Positions 53,131 through 64,000 of a DNA stretch of 64,000 nucleotides are shown one piece after another; position 1 is the stretch's first letter, and each line of letters starts with the position of its first letter. The notes under the pieces were generated by a model. That model had not been told where the DNA came from. It made no database searches and worked only from the letters and a program-made list of their open reading frames with translations. The translations under genes were made by a program, and so were the position numbers. Source of the DNA: Symbiodinium natans (lineage: Eukaryota > Sar > Dinophyceae > Suessiales > Symbiodiniaceae). Where the stretch lies: NCBI GenBank assembly GCA_905221605.1, contig CAJNDS010002177.1:1-64000 (forward strand). The letters run 5' to 3'.

Positions 53131-56100
53131 AAGGGGTCCGAAAAGTGGCTTTGGGTGTGGGGGGAGGATTTGGAGGGGGGTGCTTGTTCTGACAACCTAT
53201 ACACCTCCGGCCCGAGGCCTCGGCGGACTTCTGCTTGATATGTTCTTGTTTGGATTTGTGGGCCCGCAACCATTTCAAACAGAATCCTGCAGCTTCAATC
53301 GAAATCAGAGGCTTTTTGCTTCCCCTAAATCAAGCCCCTTCAATGGAAAGACAAGGCGCGACTCCAGCATCTCCCGGACTCCCTCGAGAATGTTGAGGAA
53401 GAGATGGACAGCGGCCAGCGGCTGCCTTAGCATCTCTCAGGACGTCTGAGGGCCACGAGCTCGGGATGTTCTTGGAGTGCCAAGGTTTAGAACTCGGTGT
53501 TGTGGCGCAGTGAAGGTGTCTCGAAGGTGTCTTGTAGGGTCGTCGGTTTCGCTGGCTCATGGCTTCGGGGTTATGTGAAATCGAAGCTTTCAACAAAAAG
53601 CAGCGCGTTTGCCTGTGGAGCGAGAGGGCGAGCCTTGTGTTTGGGGATTCCATGAGGGTTTCCTTTCTGAGCCCCCAAGCTCGGAAGCCGATCCTTTTGG
53701 CCTTACATTGTGATTCTCCACGTGTCATGGTCTCAGCTAACGTGGCTGTCAAATCCCGATCGCGGGCGAAGAAACACCCGGAGAAGAAAGCATCTGGCCT
53801 TGCTTTTGCAGCAAGCACGAATTGGGGGTGAAACCGAAAATCAAAGTTCATCAAGTTGCACATGGTCCTGTATCACTGAGTGTCGCCAACCACCTACCAA
53901 GGACAGACAATTCGGAAGTGTTGTCCCGTCTTCGTGGCCAGGCATCGAATGGCAAGCCTCTTGTCGACGATCGCTGCGCATGGGCGTGTGAAGGGCTGAA
54001 CAGAGCTGCCGCATACAGAGTATGACGTTTTTTTGTGTTCCGTGCAAACTGATCCACTATCCACCTAGCACCGCCACAACCCCTAGGGACACCCAGCAAA
54101 ATGAAGCGTCGGGAAGTAAACGCAAGTTTTCCCACAGCCCAGACGAAGAAGACCCCGGAGCTTTGCAGAGTTGCCGGACTAGCACTACTAGCACCTTGGT
54201 GGCCAGGCGCTGTGTTTGTGGAGGGCTCATCCTAAAGCAAGAGCTTCGCGAGCCATGTGAGCCAGAATCCTACTATTATAAGAGCCACGCAGCCAACCTG
54301 AGCAAGCATGGCACCATCCTTTGACGATACCTGATGGACATCCAAAGGTAGCTGATGCATGATTGGGCGAAAGCATGTGCCAAAGCGTTGCCCCACGCTG
54401 AGAATGAGATTCCCCCGCGATGACAAGGTGGATGCCGCACAGACAAAAAAAGGTGCACACTTGAAGCAGTGTTTAGCTTTGCCTCTTGCCGAGCCGCGGC
54501 TTGCGGTGAAAATGCTTGCCATCATCCCTGAATCATTCGTCATGTCGTTGCTGCAGTTACCCGGTTACCCCAAATGTGTCCAAGCTTCCGAGGACTTACA
54601 GGTCGGCAAGCCCTCTGCAGGCTCTCTAGCTGCCCGTGCCGGACGCTGAGCATCGGCGCTGGCGAGATGCAGAGCTGGAGCATCCTGGAGCTGAGGTGGT
54701 GACTTTGCTTAACAGGCCTGGAGAGGCCACAGTCCTGCCATGGGAGTTTCCGTGCGATGCGTGGTGCATCGATGCCCTGGTGTAGCAGGTGCCCATCATT
54801 ACGATCTGCTGCGACATGCCCGAAGCCCTGCGCCTGCTTGACTAGCTATCACTAGGCATGTTTTCATGCCAAGGCCAGGCACGGGATGCGCTTCCTATAT
54901 ACCAACCGTCATGACTGGAAGAAAACGGCTGATCAAAGAGCGGGAGCCCGCCTCCCCCGGATGACTAGTTTTGAATGCCAGCTGCGATTGCGAGGTCCGG
55001 CGAGCTCTTCGCCATGTCATTTTACAACACTGAGTTCCAAAAGCTGCAGCAGGCCTGGCTTGGCCTGCGGGCCAACAGCCCTAAACCCAAACAGATGAGC
55101 GCGACCCCCCGAACATCCCCCCAACCCTTCCACCGCAAAATAGTGCGTCTGCAACATTCGATTGTGAAGGCCACATGTCTTGTCGATGCCCGGTTCTACA
55201 TTCCGGCACCCGACAATGTCAAGCCCCCCTGCACTTGCACAAGGCGATTGTTCCAGGGAAGACGGTGTTGGCGGCCGGGAGCTCATACCGTCGAGATTCT
55301 CGAGATACCCTCGAGCCCATCCCTGCAAGTGTGCAGCGTCAGAAAAAGATTCTGAGCAAACCCGTAGGAACCAACATCCGACGTCCTACGCCATAAGCGC
55401 GAAGCCTTTAGGACGGGTGCCCGCGTATTTGCGGATCCGAAGTGAACTTCCCAAAAGTCTTCAACCTGCACAGACCGCAAGCCAGACTCTACCATCCCAA
55501 AGCCTTGAGCCCCGAACCACCCAAAGCCAGACTGTCCCCCATCCAGGTGGAAAACCCGAGCCTTCGTCAGATCGAGGTGACTCTTCGTGGACCGCCGCGA
55601 CCTCAGAACTGGGCACAAAAATGCCGTGGATCACTTTTGGGCAAAGTGATCGTCAAAGGGACGAGTTAAGTTAACAGTTGTACGGTCTAGAACCTTTAAG
55701 GCATGACTTTGCTGTGCCTTGCAGGCTGAGCTACTCCTGTGTCATGGCCTCAGGTGGCCATCAAGTCTCAGGGTTTGGGATGGTTTTGGAGGTCTGTTAT
55801 TTCAATAATGATAATTATTAGCAGGGTCTGATGTGATTGACGTCTACGCCCATGCCACACCCTTTACCATCCCGAAACCGCAAAATCGGAGATGTCGCAA
55901 TGTAGCTCAATCCTGCTTGACATGCTCTGTGAGCCGTCGTCGCGTGAGCGGGCACGAGGCTGGATCATCGGGTTGTCTAGGGTTGAGCACTTCAGGTAAG
56001 GGGCGCTCGGGGAGGAGGGCAGGGGCCCTGAGACCTGGCCCAGGTGGCAGTTGGCAATCCGGCGGAGGTCTGGATCATCGGGGCCTCAGCAGGCGCAACG

Positions 56101-57634
56101 GGCTTTGGAGAGGGATTGGAAGTTGGACTTGCGGGACTACCAAATCCACTCTTCGAGAGAGCTGCCTTGGCAAGACGGCTCACTGTAGGCAGTTTTCGGC
56201 TGAGAAGTGTAACTTGTGCTTGTTTCGGGAGGAGGGTGGCAGGAGTTCAGGGCACCTGGCTGAAAACAATGGATATTGTCATGGAGATGTTGCAACAGCT
56301 GCTCCTGTTTCTCTGTTGACGCCACATCGAAGTTCCCACTCACGCTTCTTCTCTTCTTTGCAGGCGTTGCGAGTGCCTCGCTTGCCTGCGCTGCTGGTGG
56401 ATCCGTTGCGCGCAGCTGAGAGGACAAGAGCACGCCGACCAGCGACATCTGTCCTTCTTGGGAGCAATTTTTGCGAATCTCCTGCGTTGATCGGTATCCA
56501 GGTTTATTCCGTTGCAGCCGATCGCTCGATGGAGGAGGCATGGCTGGCCCTGCATTTGGGGCTTACTGCAAAGCCATTTTGTCTGCTTAGCTTGAGATAA
56601 TCGGGAGTAAGAAACGCACCACCCTGCCCAGCGGTTCCTTTGGCAGGCGAAAAGCGGCTCCAAAGAGGCCCGGCTTGGTGCAGACTTCCACCTTCCCGGG
56701 GCCTGTGAGGAGGTTTACTCCCTTGAAAACTGCCCCCATCACACAACATCCCAAACGCTCCGAAAGCGTCCCTATGCCTTGGAAGTCCAAGTTGTCACAG
56801 AAGGGTGCAGAGGTGACGTATGGTGACGTGCAGAATCTGCAACTGTAGAAGCTTTTGTCAAGTCCTGCAGCCAAAACAAGGCCTGCGGACAAAACATGGA
56901 AGAGTGCCAAGAGATCTTGGCCCGAATTGTGAAGGCTGGGACTGCAGAAGCCGACCGCAGGGCCAGAGGGTGTTGGCGTTTGAGGTTGGGCCCGCATGGG
57001 CCACGAAATCAGCAACCCTCAGACAACCCTGGCCCCTTTTGCGTCGAAGAGAGGCTGACGGAGGGCGGACAGCAAGGACAGCTGTCCTCAGGGCGATTGC
57101 ATGGAGCCCAGCATTGCTTTGGTTCCGGTGCGCTTGGTTCAGGGCCCTTTTGGGCCTCTTGTGGTCTCTTGGGCTTCTGTTGGAGGTCATGTTATGCCTG
57201 TTGCTGTGGAGGGGGTAGGAAGACTCACGGAACAAAGTGAAACCTCCACACCTGTGGCGCCTGCGTACCAAAGCAGAGAGAGTGCGTGTGGGTGTGCAAA
57301 AGAAGAACTAAGAAGAAGAAACCTAAGCAGTGCTACTGTAGGCGGGTGGCAAGAAATGCCGAAGCCCGCGGCCAGGAAGGGTTCTTGACGAGTGCCCCTC
57401 GTCGTTTGCCCAACCTGTGGAAGCAGAAATGAAATCTTTCATTGAGGTCTCGTCTTTTCGGATGTCCTGTCAGATCAGCTGGTGAGCTTGGGATGTCGCC
57501 CTGTAGTTTTGCTGCTGCTGGCAAGTTGGTCTCGATGTGCTTGTTCACAGTGTTGCCACCCACGAGCCAGGCATGCGGGCCACCCCTGAGAAGGATGGAT
57601 AGAGTGTACCAGTGTATTTATGAAATACATACAT
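53131..57634. other. No confident gene
   Basis: About 4.5 kb. Exon-like stretches on + include 54975-55090 (AMSFYNTEFQKLQQAWLGLR), 55215-55375 (IVPGKTVLAAGSSYRRDSRD, then SVQRQKKILSK), 56041-56190 (VWIIGASAGATGFGEGLEVG) and 56896-56960 (MEECQEILARIVKAGTAEAD). None has a recognised domain or two good splice sites, so none is called. Nothing repetitive was noted. Confidence 0.35.
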
Positions 57635-57722
57635 CATACATACACACACACAAATATAGATATATATGTATATATATATATATAAATGTATACATATATA
57701 TATATATATTTACAAATATTGA
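57635..57722. repeat. TA / ACAC microsatellite
   Basis: CATACACACACACAAATATA followed by about 60 bases of TATATA with TGTATA interruptions. Confidence 0.9.
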
Positions 57723-58449
57723 AACAAACATAAGAATGTAACAATACTATAACTTAAACCATGTATTCATAAAGAAGAGGAGAGGGAGAAGGCGAGGGAA
57801 GGGTGACATCGCCGCGCCATTTCTTCCAGGCCAGGCCCCCAAGCGCCCAAGCTCCCCAAAGCCCTCTGCAGAGGGATCCCTGTGGTCGAAGGAGGCAACT
57901 CTGGAGCCCAGAAGTAAAAAAAGAAGAAATAAGAGAAAGGCCGGCCTCCGCAACGTGTCCATGCAAAAAGGGTCGTGGAGGGCTTTGGCGAGTTGAGTCT
58001 GTTTGGGCTTCTCAAAAGGAACAGAGAGACACACACCCCCCAAGATGCCCTCAAAACAACAGCCTTCACCATGAGCCATGGATCGCCTGACCATGGCCTG
58101 GAGCGGAGTGTGCGGGCGGCCCTCCAGTCCAAGGGCTGGTCCCTGGCGGTGGCCAGGGCAGAGGATTAGAGGATTGAGAGGGATGCTGAGGGTTTTTGTT
58201 GGGCTCTTGGAGAGTTGAGGTTGCTGGTTCAGGAGTGTGCAAAGCATGTTCTGGTCGTTCTGGGGTTAGCCAAATCTTGCGTGCTGTGGTTTGGAGCATA
58301 AGGCATGAGGGTGGGTTCGGCAGCAATGGCCCCTTCAAAGCAGACGTCAGAATCTCGTGGAGAGGGTTTGGTTTCCTAACAAACGGCTAGCGGCGAAGGT
58401 GAACTTCCGGATGTGAATGCTCTTGGGCTCAGGTCTCCCTTCTCCACAG
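57723..58449. other. Upstream region of the PPR gene
   Basis: About 730 bases with random-like frames on both strands. The first exon of the PPR gene is expected here or further upstream but was not identified. Confidence 0.35.
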
Positions 58450-61400
58450 CGCCTGGGAGGCAAGGAGCCCGCCGAATGTGGCCACCTGCAGCCGGCTGGT
58501 CAGCACACTCATCAAGGAACGAAGGCCAGGGTTTGGGGCTGCTTGTGCATTTGGAGTCTTGGGCGGTGGTTTGAAACAAAAGGAATGTTTAGTCTTTTGG
58601 AGCGCAGAGAGGACGGAGAAGTCATGCCTTGAAAGAAAGAAACAAACAACCAGAGGGCCTCGGCAGTAGTCCGAGCTGGGGCCGAGATAGGAGTTGTCAG
58701 CAGCACCGATACGGACTGTTTGCACTTTGTACCTTGCAGCTATGCCTTCTGCCCTCCATGTTTCCCAGGTGGCAAGACAGCCTCAGCCTGTGGGCAGACG
58801 CAGAAACAGATTGCAGATTGCCACTTGACGTGGCTGCTTGCAGCCAGCTGGTTACTGCCTGCTCGAAAGCCGAGCAGTGGCAGCAGGCACTGGCCATCTT
58901 TGCGGGCGCTCAGTGTAGCTCGATGAAGATGGACGAGATGGCCTACTGCGCAAGCATCTCCGCGATGGAGAAGGGTTCGCTGTGGCAGTCGGCCGTTTGC
59001 ATGCTGGAGCACATGGAGGTTGCACGCCTGGAGTTGAGTGTGTTCTCTTATAGCGCCGCCATCAGTGCGGGGCGAGCGCAGGGCTGCTGGCAGCAAGCGC
59101 TCCAGCTGATCCAAAGCATGGCAGTGAAGGGCATTCTGCCCAACACTGTCGCCCTAAATGCAGGGATAGCGAGCTGCGAGCGAGCTGGCAAGTGGATGCC
59201 TGCACTGTCCCTCTTCGAGCAGATGCTAGCTTCCAATCTCAGCCCTTCTGTGGTGACACTAGGTTCGGTTGTGGCAGCTTGCGGCCGCGGTCAGCAGCTC
59301 ACAGCTGCCCTGGCCGTGTGGGAGGTTTGCCGCTCATTGGGGGTTCGGCCAAGCCAAGAGGCGTGGTCTGCCTTGGTGACGGCCTGTGAGCGGTGTGGAG
59401 CTTGGCAGATGGCCATTGCTAACATGGAGCAGGCAGGCATGAGTGGCTTCAAGAGCGGCTTCATATTGAGCAGTGCTGCGAGCTCTTGCACTGACGCGCA
59501 GGAGTGGGAACGCGCATTAATCCTGTTAAGTCGCCAGGAAGTGTTTCGCGATCCCATCCTGTTTGGCTCCCTGGTCGCTGCATGGGAGGCGGGTTCTCAA
59601 TGGGAGCGTGCTTTGCATGCCCTGGTTGAGATGGAGGAGAAGAAACAACTACCCAATGCCATCGCACGGACCTCAGCGATAGGGGCTTGTGAGAGGGCAG
59701 CACAATGGGAGAAGGCCATTGCGATCCTTCAGAGTTTCCACCGCGACATGGTCCGCGCTGATGTGGTGGCTTTTGGTGCTGTCATGAGCGCCTGCGAAAA
59801 GGCACGGAGGTGGGACATGGCCCTCGACCTTCTGGCTGAAATGCAGAGTGCGAACATGGAGCTCAACACCATCGTCTACAACTCGGCCATCAGTGCCTGT
59901 GGTACCGGCCGGGAGGTGGGCCTGGCCTTCCTCCTCCTCGAGGAGATGCTCTCTGGGCGTGTCTGGCCGGATACGGTCACGTGCAGCGCAGTGGTCTCTG
60001 CCTGTGAGAAGGCGCGCGAGTGGCAGCGGGCGTTGTCCATTTTGCAGAGCATGCGCGATATCGACATCCGGCCCAACGTTGTGACGTACAGCGCAGCAAT
60101 CAGTGCGTGCGAAAAGGGGCTGAGCTGGAGACATGCTGTCATGCTTCTCGCACAGATGCACGCAGAATCCCTCGATGCCAACGAGTTCGCATTCAGCGGC
60201 GCGATCAGCGCCTGCGAAAAGTGCAATTGCTGGGAGATTGCAGTACAACTTTTCTCGGAGGCAAGCTACACCTTCAAAGAGCCATCCATTTGGGTGCATA
60301 ATGCCATCGCCAGTGCTCTTGAGAAGGGCGGCCAGTTGGAGAAGTTGCTCTTACTCCTGGAAGGCTGGCTTGAGAAGCAGCAGACTGGGTTCATGGATGT
60401 TTGCGGTAAACTTAAACGTTAAACTAGGGGTTGCAGAGGTCTGTCAGCATCTTCACAACCAATGTCCATCTCTGACGAACGACGAACTGATATGACCCAA
60501 CAGCACTTGTGCCAGGCATGTGGCGGGCTGGCCCCCGGCCAGACATCGTCACTTTGCTGATTGTTTGCTGCACATGGAGAGCCAAAGCCCCGATCCCTTC
60601 CCGCTCACTCTGGATTCCTGAAACCCCAAATTTTCGTCCCAGGTATACAAGCGGCCCTGAAACCTTTTTCTTTTTGAGGGCATGCGGGCGGTTTGGTGTT
60701 CGGGCGCTCGAGCTGACCATGCAGTGTGGCTTGTGTCTTTGGGCTAGGTCACCTACAACGCAGCTCTGGCCGCCTGCCGCCGAGCCTGGAATTGGGACGC
60801 TTGTTGGAGTTAGCCGAGTGGCCTTCGCAGGGTTCTTCTGCTGAGCTGCTGTAGTCCAGAGAAAGCCGTGCCCAAAGTGCCTGTGATTCATTCGTTTGCC
60901 CCTCTCCTGAAGCCGACGCTACAGACCTCCCGCCCCAAATGCAACACGGCCCGACCGAGCCTCTCTGAGCCATCTCTTTGAGCCCTGAAGACCACCAGGA
61001 GGTGGCATTGGGCCTGTTGGGCTCGGCCTGCGCCAGCGGCGAGGCCGGACGTGCCAAAAGACGGTGTCACTTTGACACTTTAAGAGGCTGTAGTCTTAGT
61101 GGGAATCGGCAGGTTGGGGGATTATTTCTGGTGTACTTGACACTTGGGTGGCTTTGGCATCCGTCCTCTCCCGGCCAAACCATCTCGAGCCCTGAGAACT
61201 AACGTCAAGCAAACCAGAGGAAGACGGCGGAGGGCTCCTGGAAAATAGTGTAGCGCTGGTCTCCAAAACCCTGGTCTGCTTTGTACCTTAGGTCGCAAGC
61301 CTGGACGCCAACCGTAAATCTTCCCATTCCCATCCCAAGTCCCCCTTTCATCATAAAAACTTCACAGGGCCACGAGAAATCCTGGATCTCACACAAGCCT

Positions 61401-61454
61401 CCGCGCTAGGCCGATGCCATTGCGCTAGAGGCTGCCGTGGTGGCCTGCGACCGT
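58450..61454 (+). CDS. Pentatricopeptide repeat (PPR) protein, one large and several short exons
   Basis: Exons on + are: 58450-58524 (NVATCSRLVSTLIKERR; GC donor), the large exon 58769-60405 (about 545 codons; GT donor), 60516-60547 (MWRAGPRPDI; GT donor), 60748-60798 (VTYNAALAACRRAWNWD; GC donor), 61002-61052 (VALGLLGSACASGEAGR; GC donor) and 61410-61454 (ADAIALEAAVVACDR; GC donor). Joined, they give an unbroken series of ~35-residue PPR units of the form PNxVTYSAAISACEK..W..AL.LL..M, at least fifteen in all. PPR arrays bind single-stranded RNA, usually in plastids or mitochondria, for editing, splicing or stability. The N-terminus with any targeting peptide is missing. A single-exon reading would stop at TAA 60420-60422, but continuation of the repeat downstream argues for splicing at 60406. 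The 3' end is unresolved; 63832 may continue it. Confidence 0.85.
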
Positions 61455-63694
61455 GCCACTCCAAGTCGTTCAGTGCCAGTGCCATCACCTCCTCTTTTCG
61501 CAGCGTTTGACAGTTTACAACCCCCTGGCCCTGGCCGACGTGGCATCATGACCGTCAGAACGCGAGGAGAATGCAGAATGCATCTTCCCCAACATGACAT
61601 TCGAAAATACCCCGGGTCTCATGGATGGGCAATTTCAGTGCCGAAGAAGGGTTTTGTGCAAAACACGACATAAACGAAACAGCGGATTCTGAAGAAGGTA
61701 GGCTTAAGCGGAGTGAGACTCACTCAAAGCCTTCAACTCCAAGGCAGTGGGCAGCTGCATCTGCTTCCTGGCTTCCAGGCATCAAAAGCCGATCCCCACA
61801 GCCCTGAATCACAAGTGCCACGGACTCAAAATCCTTTGCGCTCAAACTCAGGGTTCAGGCCTGCGTTCCAGCAGGGTTTGCAGCCTGTCTGGGATCAAAC
61901 TCAAACGTGCCAGGGGTATACTGACGCTCTGGGCGGTCTGGGTGTGGGATGAACAGCACTGCTTTGGCTATCCCAACCTTTCTGTACAAGTGAAGTGATC
62001 TGCAGGCAAAGATGATGCAGCTTTCCACGGGCGACCTGCAGCCAGACCGGGTAAAAAAAGGGGGGTTGCACTTCGGGCAGCTGAATTGAAAACGAGACCC
62101 CCCAAACACAACACAGTGGGGTTGATCGAGGAACTTTCTCTGCCAAGCCTTGAAATTCGCTCGAAGCCCAATCCCCGCAAACCACCGCCGTAACCCCACA
62201 AAGTCCCGAACTCTAAACTGACTTCGAGCCGCCTGGCTTGTAGGAGCGTGAGCGATTAAGCTGATTAAGCGGATTAAACGTGATTGAACCACCTTAAAAG
62301 CATGAATCGAACAAGCTCCTGAGGTGCCCCAGATTCGATTCCTCGTTGGCAAGGAGCTGGGAACCGGCAGCTCGCCACGGTCCATGTTTTGGGATCCTTG
62401 AGAATTGAGCGAGGGCTTAAGCAGGCTTGTGAGCTTGGGGCTTTGGGGTTTTGGGATCCGGGGATTATACCGTAATGTCAACACAGAGGAACAGCCACCG
62501 CCCCAACACAGCCGCAGCCGCCACCGTGCCGTGCACCACCAACCCACACAAGGGTCAGACCTTAAAATATGCCAGGATCGTAAGATCGCATGGCGTAGAA
62601 CGACTTGAAGTATAAAAGTTGAAAGGGTTGCTCTTGAGACGGTGAGTCTTGCAATTTTCGTCGTGAAGTTGAACCGTTCCACCTTGCCCGCCTTGCCCCG
62701 CCCATGGTTAGGCCGGAGCTGAACAGAGTTTGTCCGAGTTAGGAGTTTAGGATTCCGGACGCGTAAGGTCCCACAACGAGTGTACACAAAGACGCTCGAG
62801 TTCACTTTTTCCACATCTCAATCCCAGCAGACTTACTGCATGTGCCGAGATGCGGGAAGCCGGCTCCAGCGTGTGGAGGTGCTGACGGGGGTTGTTTGAA
62901 GAATGCTGTTCGGTGCTAGGGCTTCAAAAAGCACAGAAGCTTCGCAGGCGAAAGTGCTGCGAGTTTTCAACTTATGCAGCCGCAGACTTCGGCAGGCCAT
63001 GCTGCAGCGGATTGGGCGCGGGGAGGTCTTCCGAAGTGAGGAGAAGGCAGATGGGCGATTCAACGGCATGCGCCAGACATCGTTCTGCATGAGTATGCGC
63101 AGGCAACGGTCAAAGTAGTTTGCCACGCAAAACCAGGGTACCCCTTCATGAAGGCTCAATGTGCTTGCCAGGAAGGCCAGCGACGAGCTTCCGGCTATAT
63201 CGCAGGCCGGTTCCCTAAACACTCCCATGTTGTCCAGCATGGGTGCTAGAATTTCCGTCGTGCAGACGGAGGTTGGAGGGCAAGCCACCTTTAGCCTTGA
63301 GCGAGAGCAGTATACAAAGGTCTGATTCTAAGCAAGTTTTCAGGAACCAGGGCCCATCCAAACCCCATCAAAAACTTCTCCTCAAGGCCATCCAGGCCAT
63401 CCAAACCCCACAGCAGGAGAGGGCAAAAGCTTGAAACGCAGCCCAAATCAAACGACCCCAAATCATCAAGAGCCCGAACGGTTTTTTACAGTAAGCCAGC
63501 CCCTCGCCGTGCACTCCTTGTTCCGGGATGCTCAAAGGGAGCGGACGAGTTGCTTACCCTAAACCCCCAAGAATGCAGAGTGCCAAGAGGCACTCGTCTC
63601 CAGGAGGCCTACGTCCGATAGCAAACCCCAACTTCCGAGTTTCCCCGAATGTGCATGGACCACGCCAAAATGGTAACCCCAAGGGCTTCATGGC
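61455..63694. other. Probable intron or 3' region of the PPR gene
   Basis: A 319-codon minus frame (61855-62814) and a 151-codon minus frame (62833-63288) look random-like. On + a stretch at 62925-63118 (SQAKVLRVFNLCSRRLRQAM, then LQRIGRGEVFRSEEKADG) is somewhat protein-like and could be an exon, at low confidence. Confidence 0.3.
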
Positions 63695-63793
63695 AAAAAA
63701 AACAAATATAAAAAAAAATATATATATACATATATATATATATAATGTATATACATCTGTACACACACACACACATATATATATATATATGTA
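63695..63793. repeat. (TA)n / (CA)n compound microsatellite
   Basis: A-rich lead, then TATATACATATATATATATA, ACACACACACACAC and TATATATATATATATGTATA. Confidence 0.93.
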
Positions 63794-63831
63794 TAGCTTC
63801 TCAGAGCTGTCCGGACTGTAGGATTGGAGCC

Positions 63832-63885
63832 GTGCAGTGCGCCAGGCGCTGAGTTGGGACCAGTCGTGCAAAGTTTGGGAGTTCA
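63832..63885 (+). CDS. Possible further PPR exon
   Basis: After GGACTGTAG the frame encodes DWSRAVRQALSWDQSCK, which fits the second-helix pattern W..AV..AL of a PPR unit and would continue ...VACDR from 61454 in phase. Two residues are missing compared with a full unit, and the intron would be 2.4 kb, so this is tentative. Confidence 0.3.
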
Positions 63886-64000
63886 CCTCGTGCGTCCGCT
63901 TGCGGAGGGGGTTTGGGGCTTGTCCGTTAGGGGCCGCGTGCTGAACTTCGGATGCTTATGCTTGTGATCTCGTGCGCAAGGCCCTCTGCCAGGCACCAGC

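Noticed and set aside
52692-53238. Pro-rich and Gly-rich frames up to 180 codons
   Set aside because: They result from C and G homopolymer tracts in the tandem repeat; frame would change with each indel in the runs.
58629-58768. Upstream extension of the large PPR frame from 58629
   Set aside because: It begins with a non-ATG codon and lacks repeat character. The AG at 58768 joined to the exon ending 58524 restores a PPR unit (IKERR|WQDSLSLW).
61855-62814. 319-codon minus frame
   Set aside because: Long but without recognisable motifs, with biased Arg/Ser composition typical of chance frames in GC-rich DNA. It lies in a probable intron or 3' region of the PPR gene.

Overview
The window looks like nuclear genomic DNA of a dinoflagellate, most likely a symbiodiniacean-type alga. 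The evidence is indirect but consistent. There are many interstitial runs of the plant/dinoflagellate telomere unit TTTAGGG. Coding sequence is broken into small exons separated by introns with GC, GT and apparently GA donors and AG|G acceptors. Every gene model I can support lies on the + strand. There are long non-coding stretches full of simple repeats and homopolymer runs, and one probable relic of the dinoflagellate spliced leader. The recognisable families (long PPR protein, TPR protein of TTC5 type, MFS transporter, ubiquitin-like domain protein, EF-hand protein) are of kinds common in such genomes. No rRNA, tRNA, CRISPR array, prokaryotic operon or complete transposon was found.

Layout. 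1-2.3 kb: CA/TCTG microsatellites and a degenerate ~270 bp tandem repeat. 2.3-9.5 kb: no recognisable gene; purine-rich tracts and a spliced-leader-like site near 7.62 kb. 9.5-14.2 kb: the most unusual part, a nested inverted structure. Its centre is a 171 bp foldback element (12641-12811). Around it are mirrored arms of degenerate telomeric repeat (12445-12640 and about 12911-13113). Outside these lies a hairpin-forming satellite in opposite orientations (11060-11450 reversed, 13118-14170 forward, the latter alternating 84 and 80 bp units). 14.2-17.8 kb: no clear gene; C/G runs and small repeats.

17.8-19.8 kb: a ubiquitin-like domain gene and a possible duplicated exon. 20-20.6 kb: a ~70 bp degenerate tandem repeat. 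20.8-26.3 kb: isolated exon candidates. 28.8-29.8 kb: an EF-hand exon, a transmembrane exon and a Ser/Glu-rich exon. 31.85-35.1 kb: multi-exon MFS transporter. 36.7-41.2 kb (perhaps to 42.7): TTC5-like TPR gene with a ubiquitin-like ORF inside a large intron. 45.2-52.1 kb: a series of short coiled-coil exons. 52.3-53.1 kb: telomere-like repeat and extreme C/G homopolymer tracts. 53.1-58.4 kb: no confident gene. 58.45-61.45 kb (perhaps beyond): a PPR gene made of one very large exon followed by short exons that continue the 35-residue repeat.

Exon boundaries were inferred by reading: each joined model restores a continuous family-like protein, but none is confirmed by RNA. Functional statements rest on remembered family patterns. 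A likely working picture is a unidirectional gene block processed by spliced-leader trans-splicing, interrupted by repeat-rich DNA.
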